DNA of 64,000 nucleotides from Anderseniella sp963700895. Its GTDB lineage: Bacteria > Pseudomonadota > Alphaproteobacteria > Rhizobiales > Aestuariivirgaceae. The stretch's first letter is position 1; each line of letters opens with the position of its first letter. Position numbers and translations under genes: made by a program. Below are positions 20,264 to 30,587 of the stretch, piece by piece. The DNA lies in assembly GCA_963700895.1 (NCBI GenBank), contig CAVOZI010000020.1, forward strand, positions 24,454-88,453, given 5' to 3'. Under the pieces are notes generated by a model. The model made no database searches. It was not told where the DNA came from and was given only the letters and a program-made list of their open reading frames with translations.

Positions 20264-21178
20264 TTATTGCCGGGCGATCAGGCCAAGTGCGGTTGTCACC
20301 ATGCGCGCGGCGGTGAGCGCGCCAAGGCCATCGACGTCCTGGTCCGGCATGAACTCGACGAGGTCGAAAGCGGCAATGCGGGACCTGGCGGCGATGCCGG
20401 TGAGCAGTTCCACCGTCTGCCAGTAGCCAAGCCCGCCGGGGGCGCGGCCGATGACGCCGGGCATGATGGACGGGTCCAGCCCGTCACAGTCGAAGCAGAT
20501 GATGACGTTGCCGCCTTGGGGCACGGCGTCGAGCACCGGCTTGATGCCGTCACGCGCGACATCGCGGGCGGTAAAGAATTTCGCGCCCCACGCCCTGGCG
20601 TCGGCCAGGTCGCCCGGCCGGGCCGAACCGATATTGCGCGCACCCACCTGGATGATGGCCTCGACATGAGGCATCTCGGAGGCGCGGCGCATGGTGGACG
20701 ACAGCCCCCAGCGCTCACTGCCGACCTCGTCGCGCCAGTCGATGTGGGCGTCGATCTGGACGATGGTGAAGTTGCCACGGCCTTCGAACGCCTGCAGCAT
20801 CGGGATGGGGATGGAGTCATCGCCGCGATCAAGGATGGCCGAAACGGCTGAGCGGATGGCCGCGCGGTTGGCTGCGCTGTCCTCGCTCCAGGGCAGGTCG
20901 CCGAGGTCGCAGGTGTCGGGCGGGCCGCCGGGCAGGAGCGGTTCACCGAGGTCGAAGTCGACGTGGGCCAGGTTGGCGGCGTATGGTGCTGCCGCGGCGC
21001 GGATGGCGGCGGGGCCGCCGGCGCAGTAGGGGCCGACCGAGGCGTAAGGCGTGGCGCACGGCACGCCAAGGATGGCGGCCTTCGAACTTACCTGCTCAGG
21101 TGAGGTGCAAGCTGGGATGCCGTGGAACGTCTTCACGTCGCTGGCGCCGAACATGGTTGCGATCGACGTCTTCGACAT
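20264..21178 (-). CDS. Agmatinase/arginase-family ureohydrolase with a variant first metal motif
   Basis: A 304-residue ureohydrolase, a family of binuclear manganese enzymes that cleave guanidino groups to release urea. Two metal motifs are intact: VQIDAHIDWRDE and CFDCDGLDPSIMPG. The first, usually GGDHS, reads RGDDSIPIP here, so a metal-ligand histidine is replaced by aspartate and the first glycine by arginine. A GGDDS form occurs in some agmatinase-like proteins, so activity cannot be ruled out. It starts six bases after the carA stop and is probably co-transcribed with carA, whose arginine branch gives a plausible link to agmatine or a related guanidino compound. Confidence 0.82.
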   Translation of the reverse strand: MSKTSIATMFGASDVKTFHGIPACTSPEQVSSKAAILGVPCATPYASVGPYCAGGPAAIRAAAAPYAANLAHVDFDLGEPLLPGGPPDTCDLGDLPWSEDSAANRAAIRSAVSAILDRGDDSIPIPMLQAFEGRGNFTIVQIDAHIDWRDEVGSERWGLSSTMRRASEMPHVEAIIQVGARNIGSARPGDLADARAWGAKFFTARDVARDGIKPVLDAVPQGGNVIICFDCDGLDPSIMPGVIGRAPGGLGYWQTVELLTGIAARSRIAAFDLVEFMPDQDVDGLGALTAARMVTTALGLIARQ

Positions 21179-21184
21179 GACCGG

Positions 21185-22417
<1,233 letters not shown>

Positions 22418-22624
22418 GGCGCACTTACCTGTGTGTTCTGGAATTTGGCCGGAACGTAGTGGCGTGGTCCGGCAAGGTCAAGCAGTGCCGGGCTGGTTTT
22501 CCAGCCATTTGGCCGCAGGACTCCGAATGGCGGCAGGGCTGCTTGCGAACCGCCACCGGCAGAATTATGTACATCCAGGCTCGAGAAATCAGGCCATACC
22601 CATAGCAGAAGAGGCATTGAGGCG

Positions 22625-23089
22625 ATGACCGATACCTTGCGAGACAGGGTCAGTGGCGAGATGAAGCAGGCCATGCGCGACGGCGACAAGCTGCGCGTGG
22701 CGACGCTGCGGCTGATCTCGGCTGCGTTCAAGGACCGCGAGATCCAGAATCGCGGCACCGGCAAGGACGAAAGCCTGAGCGACGCCGGGATGCAGGAAAT
22801 CCTCGCCAAGATGATCAAGCAGCGCCGCGAGTCCGCTGAAACCTACGAAAAGGGAGGCCGCCCCGAGCTTGCGCAGGCCGAGAAGGCGGAAATCGCCATC
22901 ATCGAGGAGTTTCTGCCGCGCCAGTTGAGCATGCAGGAAACCGAAGCAGCCGTATCTGGCGTGGTGGCTGAACTGGGCGCCAGCGGGTTGAAGGACATGG
23001 GCCGGGTGATAGGCGTGCTCAAGGAACGCTATGCCGGCCAGATGGATTTCGGCCGGGCTGGCGCCATGGTGAAGTCGGCGCTCAGCTAG
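22625..23089 (+). CDS. yqeY: GatB/YqeY domain protein
   Basis: 154-residue all-helical cytosolic protein of the YqeY family, related to the C-terminal tail of GatB, and often thought to act with tRNA or amidotransferases (inferred from homology). It begins TLRDRVSGEMKQAMRDGDKLRVATLRLISAA, with the conserved LPRQLSMQE-type segment and the KDMGRVIGVLKERYAGQMDF motif near the end. The order carA / yqeY / dnaG / rpoD is widespread in alphaproteobacteria, here with a LysR-like gene inserted between yqeY and dnaG. Confidence 0.9.
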   Translation: MTDTLRDRVSGEMKQAMRDGDKLRVATLRLISAAFKDREIQNRGTGKDESLSDAGMQEILAKMIKQRRESAETYEKGGRPELAQAEKAEIAIIEEFLPRQLSMQETEAAVSGVVAELGASGLKDMGRVIGVLKERYAGQMDFGRAGAMVKSALS

Positions 23090-23122
23090 GGTCCGGACCC
23101 TGGCGCCGCATGCCGCTGCCCG

Positions 23123-23207
23123 GGCGGGCGCGACTTTCCGTTAAAACCAGGTTGTTACTGGGGGGAGTAAGTAAACTCGGCTCCCGGCTTAATCGCGCCC
23201 GCCTTTT
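23123..23207 (+). ncRNA. Candidate structured RNA or large-loop terminator downstream of yqeY
   Basis: A perfect 11-bp inverted repeat, GGCGGGCGCGA (23123-23133) and TCGCGCCCGCC (23193-23203), is followed directly by TTTT. The 59-base interior is not random: it can form two further hairpins, CCAG-7-CTGG (23147-23161) and GGGAG-13-CTCCC (23163-23185), giving a three-way junction. It could be an elaborate yqeY terminator, a small RNA with its own terminator, or a cis-regulator. No known family was recognised. Confidence 0.4.
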
Positions 23208-23467
23208 GCGCCAGTGTCCCTTGCAGGAGCCCGGCGTGACCATCCTGTGGCACGGACCTCTCAGAATCAAGTCTGACGATTGGTCAAATATCAAATAATA
23301 GTGAGGTCGCCTGTCACGATGTCCTGACAATCCGCATGCGGACGCATGAGCGGGCGATCAGCGGTGCAGGGAGTGATGTGTGTCCGCTTGAGGCGCGCAA
23401 AGTAATCGTTGCATGGCAATTTGATATGTTGCTGTAATATTCGTATTCTCAAGCCGGAGTGAAAGTC
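23208..23467. other. AT-richer leader region before the LysR-like regulator
   Basis: About 260 bases, clearly more AT-rich toward its 3' end, that must hold the promoter of the next gene. CCGGAG lies just before the start codon. No open frame with features is present. Confidence 0.35.
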
Positions 23468-24391
23468 ATGCATCAAGACGGTCAGATGAGTTCATTACTG
23501 ACAGACCTAACCGGATGTTTTCAGGATGCCTTGACCCTGCCTTCGGCGACCTGCGACGCGATGAAGTCGTTCTTCGTGCTCGCAAACACCGGCAGCCTGT
23601 CCGACACGGTGCGCATCCTGGGCATTACGCGACAGACTGTGCGACGCCACATCAACCTGCTTGAGACGATCCGCGGGACCATGCTTTTCACGGCCGGTAA
23701 CGGCGGATACCAGCTGTCGGAAAGCGGGAAGGCCGAGTATCGCGTGGTCAGCAAGATCATCAACCAGACATCAAGGTGGACTACCGGACTGGCAGCGATC
23801 AGTCCAGTGCTGGAACTGTGCAATGGCCGCGGCCCCGACGGCGGCTACTACCTGTCGCAGCAGCATCCGGTGAGCAGTCTTATCCTCAACGGCCCTGTCG
23901 CCATGAAGCGGATCTACAAGGCCTGGGTTGATGGCGGGGGGCAGGTCGAGGCGCCCGCCTTCAAGCGGGTAAGGTCGGAATTGCTCATATACCGCGAGAA
24001 CGCCGGCAACTGGACCTGCATGCATGCTGGCGAAAAGGCCGCGCTGGCGATCTGGCTTGGGCCGGTCTGGGGCAAGAGCCTGATCGGGGTGCAGCTGACA
24101 CATGACCCTGTTGCTTGCTGGGCGGACGAATTTGTGCTGCAGGCGTACCAGCAGGCCATTGACTCCGGCGAATGCCGGTACGACCACTTGGCGATCACGC
24201 TGGGCCGGGGGCCGGATGGCGAACCTGAGGGCGTCTGTTACCAACGGCTTGTGATGCCTTGCCGTTTGCCGGATGCGTCGGAGGCCGTGGCGGTGTTTTG
24301 CATCCTGACGAACAATATCGATATTGGCCTGCTGCCCGGGCAGGCCCACCACAGGATGCCGGAACACTTCGAATCCCTGCGCGACGGCTGA
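23468..24391 (+). CDS. LysR-type N-terminal helix-turn-helix regulator with an unassigned C-terminal domain
   Basis: About 307 residues. The N-terminal part resembles a LysR winged helix: CDAMKSFFVLANTGSLSDTVRILGITRQTVRRHINLLE. The rest (from about residue 95) lacks the usual LysR effector-domain landmarks. It contains TGLAAISPVLELCNG, MKRIYKAWVDGGGQVEAPAF and WTCMHAGEKAALAIWLGPVWGKSLIGV; the last suggests a PAS/GAF-like sensory fold, which is inference only. The ATG at 23468 has GGAG eight bases upstream; GTG at 23459 is an alternative. It interrupts the usual yqeY-dnaG neighbourhood and so may be a later insertion. Confidence 0.7.
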   Translation: MHQDGQMSSLLTDLTGCFQDALTLPSATCDAMKSFFVLANTGSLSDTVRILGITRQTVRRHINLLETIRGTMLFTAGNGGYQLSESGKAEYRVVSKIINQTSRWTTGLAAISPVLELCNGRGPDGGYYLSQQHPVSSLILNGPVAMKRIYKAWVDGGGQVEAPAFKRVRSELLIYRENAGNWTCMHAGEKAALAIWLGPVWGKSLIGVQLTHDPVACWADEFVLQAYQQAIDSGECRYDHLAITLGRGPDGEPEGVCYQRLVMPCRLPDASEAVAVFCILTNNIDIGLLPGQAHHRMPEHFESLRDG

Positions 24392-24526
24392 GCCCGAGCG
24401 GGCGCAAGCGGACTTTCGCTTCGCCCCAACGGGAATTGTGATAGGCGTGGTCCGTTCATGGGTTATTGAATGCCTGTTGCCGTCTTGCAAAGATGGTCAG
24501 TCAAACCAGTCCGGCAGACAAGTTCA

Positions 24527-26476
24527 ATGCGCTTTCCGCAATCATTCCTGGACGAGATCAGGGCGAGGGTTTCAATCTCCTCGGTCATCGGCCGGAGCGT
24601 GCAGTGGGACAAGCGCAAGACCAATGCCGGCAAGGGCGACTTCTGGGCGTGTTGTCCGTTCCATGGCGAAAAGTCTGCGAGCTTCCACTGCGAGGACAGG
24701 AAAGGCCGCTATCACTGCTTCGGCTGCAAGGTGTCGGGTGACATCTTCACCTACCTTGTGGAGAAAGAGGGCGTGCCGTTCCCCGAGGCCGTGGAACGGC
24801 TGGCGATGGAGGCCGGGCTGGAAATGCCCAAGCTGTCGCCAGAGGCGGAAGCGCGCGAGGAACGCCGCGCCAACCTTTATGACGTGATGCAGATGGCGCA
24901 GGACTTTTTTGCGTCACAGCTTCAATCGGCGGCGGGGACCAAGGCGCGCGGTTACCTGTCTGACCGGGGCCTGAGCGCTGCCGTGCAGCAGGACTTCGGT
25001 ATCGGCTATGCACCCAATGACCGGCACGCGCTGGGCAAGGTGCTGGCCCGGCACAAGGTCACGCCTGACCAGATGGTGGAGGCAGGGCTGGTGATCAGGC
25101 CGGATGACGGCAAGCCCTCCTATGACCGGTTCCGCGACCGGATCATGTTTCCGATCCGCGACCCGCGCGGGCGGGTGATCGCCTTTGGCGGCCGCGCCAT
25201 GAATGCCGATGCAATGGCCAAGTATCTCAACTCGCCCGACACGCCGCTGTTTCACAAGGGCAGCGTACTTTACAATCAGGACAAGGCGCGCAAGGTGGCC
25301 CATGACACCGGCCAACTGATCGCCTGTGAAGGTTACATGGACGTGATCGCCTTCACGCGGGCCGGGCTGCCCAATGCGGTTGCACCGCTTGGCACCGCGC
25401 TGACCGAGGACCAGCTTGGCCTGATGTGGCGGATGGTGCCGGAGCCGGTGTTGTGTTTTGACGGCGACGAGGCCGGTCTGAAGGCCGCCTGGCGGGCGCT
25501 CGACCTGGCGCTGGAGCGGCTGACGCCCGGCAATTCGCTGCGCTTTGCGCTGCTGCCGGGAGGCCAGGATCCGGACGACCTGCTGGGCTCGGGTGGCCCG
25601 GAGGCGGTGCGCCAGGCGATCGAGGCGGCCGAACCGATGGCCGACATGCTGTGGCGCCGGGCGCTTTCGGCCAATGACCGCTCGACGCCGGAGCGCAAGG
25701 CGCGCTTCGAGGCCGACCTGATGCAGCAGATCAGCCAGATCGCCGACCCGACCGTGCGCGAGTACTACAGGCAGGACATGCGCGAGCGGTTGCGGGGGTT
25801 GAACCGATCCGGGCAAGGCGGCGGCGCGGGCCGGCCCGGAAACTGGAAGAAGTACCCGGGAACTGCCGCGGCCGGCCGGGGCCGATGGCAGCAGAAGCAG
25901 CCCTGGGAAATGAAGCTGCCGGCCTCGCCGCAGCTCAAGGCGCTGGCTTCGAGACCGGCTGCAGAACTGGCGGCGGAACGGCGCACGGGCTTCATTCTGC
26001 TGACCCTGGTCAACCATCCGGTGTTTGCGGAAGAGATGATCGAGGATGTTGCCGGGCTTGAGGGGTTGAGCCCCACGCTTGACTCTTTGCGCCGGCGAAT
26101 CATAGATACGGTCGCTTCTGGGGCTGACCTTGAAACATCTGGCTTGCGCGACCACTTAATCCATACCGGGATGGGCGCAGTCATTGATGCGCTGGACTCC
26201 CAGGCCCGGCACCACGATTGCTGGTTTGCCGGTGCGGACGCTGCCGACAAGGACGCCCGTACCGGACTGAAGCAGTTGCTGGCGCTGAACCGGAAACTGG
26301 TGACTCTGGAGAAGGAACTGAGACGGGCCGAACTGCGCCTTGCCGAACATCCGAGTGAAGAGAATCTCAATCTTCTCAACGAGGTGAGGGAGCAGTTGCA
26401 GTCGATGACGGGGGCGGAAGCCAGCGTCGACGGCTATGGGGAAGCATCGGGACGTTTGTCCAATCCGGCCGGTTGA
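24527..26476 (+). CDS. dnaG: DNA primase
   Basis: Replicative primase that makes RNA primers on the lagging strand. The 649 residues contain, in order, a CHC2 zinc-binding domain with ligands C43, H46, C64 and C67 (CCPFH, CFGC), the primase catalytic core with Toprim (ACEGYMDVIAFTRAG and LCFDGDEAGLKAA), and a C-terminal helicase-interaction domain. The start ATG 24527 (MRFPQSFLDEIRARV) matches the family; an upstream in-frame start would add 19 unrelated residues. It is followed 219 bases later by rpoD, the standard macromolecular-synthesis arrangement. Confidence 0.96.
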   Translation: MRFPQSFLDEIRARVSISSVIGRSVQWDKRKTNAGKGDFWACCPFHGEKSASFHCEDRKGRYHCFGCKVSGDIFTYLVEKEGVPFPEAVERLAMEAGLEMPKLSPEAEAREERRANLYDVMQMAQDFFASQLQSAAGTKARGYLSDRGLSAAVQQDFGIGYAPNDRHALGKVLARHKVTPDQMVEAGLVIRPDDGKPSYDRFRDRIMFPIRDPRGRVIAFGGRAMNADAMAKYLNSPDTPLFHKGSVLYNQDKARKVAHDTGQLIACEGYMDVIAFTRAGLPNAVAPLGTALTEDQLGLMWRMVPEPVLCFDGDEAGLKAAWRALDLALERLTPGNSLRFALLPGGQDPDDLLGSGGPEAVRQAIEAAEPMADMLWRRALSANDRSTPERKARFEADLMQQISQIADPTVREYYRQDMRERLRGLNRSGQGGGAGRPGNWKKYPGTAAAGRGRWQQKQPWEMKLPASPQLKALASRPAAELAAERRTGFILLTLVNHPVFAEEMIEDVAGLEGLSPTLDSLRRRIIDTVASGADLETSGLRDHLIHTGMGAVIDALDSQARHHDCWFAGADAADKDARTGLKQLLALNRKLVTLEKELRRAELRLAEHPSEENLNLLNEVREQLQSMTGAEASVDGYGEASGRLSNPAG

Positions 26477-26695
26477 CGGTGGCTGGAACCCCAGCCGCCG
26501 CCGCAGTAAACAGCCGTCCGCTATCGGGCCGGCCGGTGGTATTCCGCCCGGGCGAACATGATTAAGACACGGTTAACGGCAGCGGGGTGATAACCGGTTG
26601 CCCCCGACCACTGGAACGAATCAGGGAAAACGCTGGCCGCAGGCGCTGAAAGCCGCGCTTCTGCCAGCCCCAGACAACAAGCGAGCGCAAGACGA

Positions 26696-28786
26696 ATGGC
26701 GAGAGCACAGGCACGCGACAATTCTCCGGCAAGCAAGAAGGCGGCTGTGGTCGTCGAAGATCCGAGCGCCGAGGACACCGAAACGCCGGAAGTGGGCAGC
26801 GATGGACCGGTACTCGACCTGACCGATGCCGGCGTCAAGCGGATGATCAAGCTCGCCAAGCAGCGCGGCTTTGTAACCTATGACGAACTGAACGAGGTGC
26901 TGCCGTCTGACGAGGTGTCGTCGGAGCAGATCGAGGACATCATGGCGATGCTCACCGACATGGGCATCAACGTGGTGGAAACCGAGGAAGAGACCGAGGA
27001 CGCCACCGAGGTGGCGGAAAGCGCCCAGACCGGCGTGGTGAAGACCGAGGGCAATGCGCCAGCCTCGGCTGACCGGACCGATGACCCGGTGCGCATGTAC
27101 CTGCGCGAGATGGGCTCGGTGGAGCTGCTGTCGCGCGAAGGCGAAATTGCCATTGCCAAGCGCATCGAGGCGGGCCGCGAGGCGATGATCTCCGGCTTGT
27201 GCGAAAGCCCGCTGACCTTCCAGGCCATCATCATCTGGCGCGACGAACTCAACGAAGGCAAGATCCTGCTGCGCGACATCATCGACCTCGAGGCCACCTA
27301 TGCCGGCCCCGATGCGAAGAAGGTCGAGGCGCCGACGCCGGAAGAGCGCGAAGCCAAGGAAAAGGAAGCCCGCCGGGCCGAGGCCGAGAAGCGCGAAAAG
27401 GCGGCCGCCGAGATGCGCCGGTCGCGCCCGCGCCGGCCGGGGCCTGACGACGACGTGCTGTCGGCTGACGATTTCGAGCCGTCTGCGGCGCCGGAAGAAG
27501 ACGACGACGAGGATGACGAGGAAGCCAACGTGTCGCTGGCCGCCATGGAAGCGGAACTGAAGCCGCACGTGCTGGAAACCTTCGACCGCATCGCCAAGAC
27601 CTACAAGAGCTTGCGCAAGCTGCAGGACCAGGAGGTGGCGGAGAAGACCGCGCTGTCCTCGTCGCAGGCGCGCCGCTACCGCAAGCTGCGCGAGGAGATC
27701 ATCGAGGACGTCAAGTCGCTGTCGTTGAACGCTGCCCGCATCGAGGCGCTGGTGGAACAGCTCTACGACATCAACCGCCGGCTGATCTCGCTGGAAGGCC
27801 GGCTGATGCGGCTGGCCGAGAGCCACAAGGTGCCGCGCACGGTGTTCCTGGAGGAGTACCAGGGCGAGGAACTGGACGCCAACTGGGTGCGCCGGGTGTC
27901 GCGGCTGGCCAAGCATGGCTGGAAGGACTTCGTCACCAAGGAGAAGGACACGATCAAGGAAATCCGCGAGGAGATCCATTCGCTGGCGTCCGACACCGGC
28001 CTGCAGATCCCCGAGTTCCGCCGCATCGTGCATGCGGTGCAGAAGGGCGAGCGCGAGGCTCGCATTGCCAAGAAGGAAATGGTCGAGGCCAACCTGCGTC
28101 TCGTCATCTCCATCGCCAAGAAGTACACCAACCGCGGCCTGCAGTTCCTCGACCTGATCCAGGAAGGCAATATCGGCCTGATGAAGGCGGTCGACAAGTT
28201 CGAGTACCGGCGCGGATACAAGTTCTCCACCTACGCCACGTGGTGGATCCGGCAGGCGATCACCCGTTCCATCGCCGACCAGGCGCGCACCATCCGCATC
28301 CCCGTGCACATGATCGAGACGATCAACAAGATCGTGCGCACGAGCCGCCAGATGATGCACGAGATCGGCCGCGAGCCGACGCCGGAGGAACTGGCCGAGA
28401 AGCTGTCCATGCCGCTTGAGAAGGTGCGCAAGGTGATGAAGATCGCCAAGGAGCCGATCTCCCTCGAAACGCCGGTGGGCGACGAGGAAGACAGCCACCT
28501 CGGCGATTTCATCGAGGACAAGAACGCCATCCTGCCGATCGACGCGGCGATCCAGGCCAACCTGCGCGAGACCACGACGCGGGTGCTGGCCTCGCTGACC
28601 CCGCGCGAGGAACGCGTGCTGCGCATGCGCTTCGGCATCGGCATGAACACCGACCACACGCTGGAGGAAGTCGGCCAGCAGTTCTCGGTGACGCGCGAGC
28701 GCATTCGTCAGATCGAGGCCAAGGCGTTGCGCAAGCTGAAGCACCCGAGCCGCTCGCGCCGCTTGCGGAGCTTCCTGGATAACTGA
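26696..28786 (+). CDS. rpoD: Primary sigma factor RpoD (sigma-70)
   Basis: Housekeeping sigma factor directing RNA polymerase to -35/-10 promoters. It has 696 residues. Region 1.1 is at the N-terminus (VKRMIKLAKQRGFVTYDELNEVLP), then region 1.2 (DPVRMYLREMGSVELLSREGE), and a non-conserved insert that is very acidic (EEDDDEDDEE, near residue 270). Region 2 carries the core-binding and -10 recognition elements (LVISIAKKYTNRGLQFLDLIQEGN, YKFSTYATWWIRQAITRSI), then come region 3 and region 4 (FSVTRERIRQIEAKALRKLKHPSRSRRL). Length and order match alphaproteobacterial RpoD. A terminator follows. Confidence 0.97.
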   Translation: MARAQARDNSPASKKAAVVVEDPSAEDTETPEVGSDGPVLDLTDAGVKRMIKLAKQRGFVTYDELNEVLPSDEVSSEQIEDIMAMLTDMGINVVETEEETEDATEVAESAQTGVVKTEGNAPASADRTDDPVRMYLREMGSVELLSREGEIAIAKRIEAGREAMISGLCESPLTFQAIIIWRDELNEGKILLRDIIDLEATYAGPDAKKVEAPTPEEREAKEKEARRAEAEKREKAAAEMRRSRPRRPGPDDDVLSADDFEPSAAPEEDDDEDDEEANVSLAAMEAELKPHVLETFDRIAKTYKSLRKLQDQEVAEKTALSSSQARRYRKLREEIIEDVKSLSLNAARIEALVEQLYDINRRLISLEGRLMRLAESHKVPRTVFLEEYQGEELDANWVRRVSRLAKHGWKDFVTKEKDTIKEIREEIHSLASDTGLQIPEFRRIVHAVQKGEREARIAKKEMVEANLRLVISIAKKYTNRGLQFLDLIQEGNIGLMKAVDKFEYRRGYKFSTYATWWIRQAITRSIADQARTIRIPVHMIETINKIVRTSRQMMHEIGREPTPEELAEKLSMPLEKVRKVMKIAKEPISLETPVGDEEDSHLGDFIEDKNAILPIDAAIQANLRETTTRVLASLTPREERVLRMRFGIGMNTDHTLEEVGQQFSVTRERIRQIEAKALRKLKHPSRSRRLRSFLDN

Positions 28787-28831
28787 GTCAAAACAATCGC
28801 CTGCGTCAGATTGATGGCGCGAAGAGTCAAG

Positions 28832-28857
28832 GGCCGGGACGCAAGTTCCGGCCTTTG
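28832..28857 (+). terminator. Rho-independent terminator of rpoD
   Basis: GGCCGGGAC (28832-28840), loop GCAA and GTTCCGGCC (28845-28853) form a 9-bp stem with one G-T pair, followed by TTTGTTGTTT. It is 45 bases after the rpoD stop. Confidence 0.85.
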
Positions 28858-29052
28858 TTGTTTCGTGGGGGCCGGCACACTTTCCCGGTTCGCGATGTAT
28901 TCCTCTTCACAGTGCGCCCGTCTAACGCTGGGTTAGGTTCGCAGGCATCCGGCGGCAACGGCGCTTTGATGGCGTTCCGCTGACCAGATGTCTGCTGGGC
29001 GGATCAGGCGACTTGTTGCCGCTTCAACACACCTTGAAGAAGGACGATTGCG

Positions 29053-29364
29053 ATGATCAAGAAAACCACCATGCTCTGCCTGGCGACGGGCGTCTTGCTG
29101 CTTGCCGGCGCACCTGCCCAGGCCGGTCTGCCCACAGGCTTCCCGACCGGCAATTGCAAGGGCTTCCACCACTCGGCCGAGAAGTCGTCGAAGTGGATCT
29201 CGACCGCCAAGCAACGCGCCCGCTCCGACTGGCGTACAAAGATGGGCTTGACCTATGGCCTGAAGTATCGCGACTGGGCCAAGGCGCAGTTCCGCCACTA
29301 TGACTGCCGCAAGTCAGGCGGCAAGCACCGCTGCAAGGCTGCCGCCTATCCCTGCCGCAGCTAG
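29053..29364 (+). CDS. Small exported basic cysteine-containing protein
   Basis: 103 residues with a Sec signal (MLCLATGVLLLAGAPAQAG, cleavage near 24). The mature part is basic, with three or four cysteines (NCKGFHH, YDCRKSGGKHRCKAAAYPC) and a Trp/Lys/Arg-rich centre (SSKWISTAKQRARSDWRTKMG). AAGGA lies eight bases before the ATG. No characterised family is recognised; it is probably a periplasmic protein. It follows rpoD but is separated from it by the terminator. Confidence 0.6.
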   Translation: MIKKTTMLCLATGVLLLAGAPAQAGLPTGFPTGNCKGFHHSAEKSSKWISTAKQRARSDWRTKMGLTYGLKYRDWAKAQFRHYDCRKSGGKHRCKAAAYPCRS

Positions 29365-29430
29365 CGTCAGCGTTCTGAAATGGAAGGCCGGGCGCGCCAC
29401 CCGCGTCCGGCTTTCTTGCATGGGAAGCGC

Positions 29431-30351
29431 TCAGGCGTGGATGATGTCTCCGAACCACTCAGCCAGGCGGCGGCGGGCGGCATGGCCTGCGGCGAGGTCG
29501 AACGTGTTGACGATGGCAACACGGAAGCCGCCCGGTGGCATGGCGTGGGTTTCAGGTGCGCGATCCTCGTGAAAGGTGATCTGCACGCTGGTGACGCCGG
29601 GCTGTGCCAGCACCTCCCGCACCAGCGCCGGCGGCGGGTGGCGCGGCGTATCCACCGGATGCGGCACGAACAGCGCGAGGCTGTAGCCGTCGCGGCGGTC
29701 CTCGTCCGGCAGCGTCCAGCCGTTGCCCGAATAGAGCCCGACGAGGGCGCGCACCCAGTCATTGCCGCCGTACAGGTCCGGCCACTGGTCGGCGAAGCGC
29801 AAGTGCGCCTCGATGATACGCCCGCCGATGGTCTCCAGGTTGACCATGCCGGTGTAGCTGGCAAGCTGGCTGGCGATCCATCCGCCGGCGTGGGCCTCGA
29901 GCGCGGGCAGCGCACCTTCATGGATGGTCCAGTAATCGAACATGCCGCCGCCGATGGGCCGGCCGGTGGCGTGGCGCCACCAGCGGGGCTGGCCGTCCAC
30001 CACCGCCACGTCGGTGCTGACGTGATCGCCCTCCAGCACCTCGACCCACATGTGGCCGGGCGTCTCCGAGGCGGCATAGGCTTGCGGGTCCGGCAGCAGT
30101 CGGCTGTCGCGGCCCATGCCCTTGAGGTTGATGACGGGCTTGGAGAACACCGGCCAGTGCGGCGGTGTCACGCCGTGGGGCGCGGCCACGAGGCCCTGGC
30201 TCAACGCCACCTGCATCTTGTCGTAGACGTGGCGATGGGCGGGGTTCCACTGCCACGCATCGGCGTCCTCGGTGGGAATGCGCACGTGATCGGGACAGGG
30301 AACCTGCTCGAAGAACTGGTAGCGCCAGGGGTCAACTTCGCAGACGGGCAT
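29431..30351 (-). CDS. Conserved hypothetical protein, ATP-grasp-like features
   Basis: A 306-residue predicted cytosolic protein beginning MPVCEVDPWRYQFFEQV. Segments with the look of an ATP-grasp core are present: HRHVYDKMQVALSQGL, FSKPVINLKGMG (a lysine after a strand, as in nucleotide-binding loops), STDVAVVDGQPRWW, and ETIGGRIIEAHLRFADQWPDLYG (an acidic metal-binding-like strand). Similar proteins of unknown function occur in alphaproteobacteria; the ATP-grasp link is inference from pattern. The start at 30349-30351 was chosen because residues further upstream have no conserved look; its ribosome-binding site is weak. Confidence 0.6.
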   Translation of the reverse strand: MPVCEVDPWRYQFFEQVPCPDHVRIPTEDADAWQWNPAHRHVYDKMQVALSQGLVAAPHGVTPPHWPVFSKPVINLKGMGRDSRLLPDPQAYAASETPGHMWVEVLEGDHVSTDVAVVDGQPRWWRHATGRPIGGGMFDYWTIHEGALPALEAHAGGWIASQLASYTGMVNLETIGGRIIEAHLRFADQWPDLYGGNDWVRALVGLYSGNGWTLPDEDRRDGYSLALFVPHPVDTPRHPPPALVREVLAQPGVTSVQITFHEDRAPETHAMPPGGFRVAIVNTFDLAAGHAARRRLAEWFGDIIHA

Positions 30352-30465
30352 CTTGATTGGGTGCTGTGACCTTCGCGCCGGGCTGGCAAGAGCGCCGGCC
30401 GGGCGGAGGCGACTGTACTGCATCCGCAAGGTTGTGCAATCGGGTTCAAGAGGTCTCATGCCATC

Positions 30466-30488
30466 ATCACCGGGCTTGACCCGGTGAT
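30466..30488. repeat. Short palindromic intergenic repeat (left of the orphan gene)
   Basis: A perfect 9-bp stem, ATCACCGGG (30466-30474) and CCCGGTGAT (30480-30488), with loop CTTGA. This GGGCTTGACCC-centred palindrome is a common dispersed intergenic repeat type in alphaproteobacteria. A sister copy lies at 32412. Confidence 0.65.
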
Positions 30489-30587
30489 CTCACTTCCCAC
30501 ACGTGACGCAAACCTGTGGACGCGCCATTGTTGCCGCCTCGCCCCGCGCCTATGTTGTCTTAGCGGAAGAGTTTGGAGAATCGCAGG

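Noticed and set aside
26621..28744. A 707-codon open frame on the minus strand opposite rpoD
   Set aside because: It mirrors the codon structure of rpoD; composition is His/Arg/Leu-rich shadow coding with no domain, signal or ribosome-binding site.
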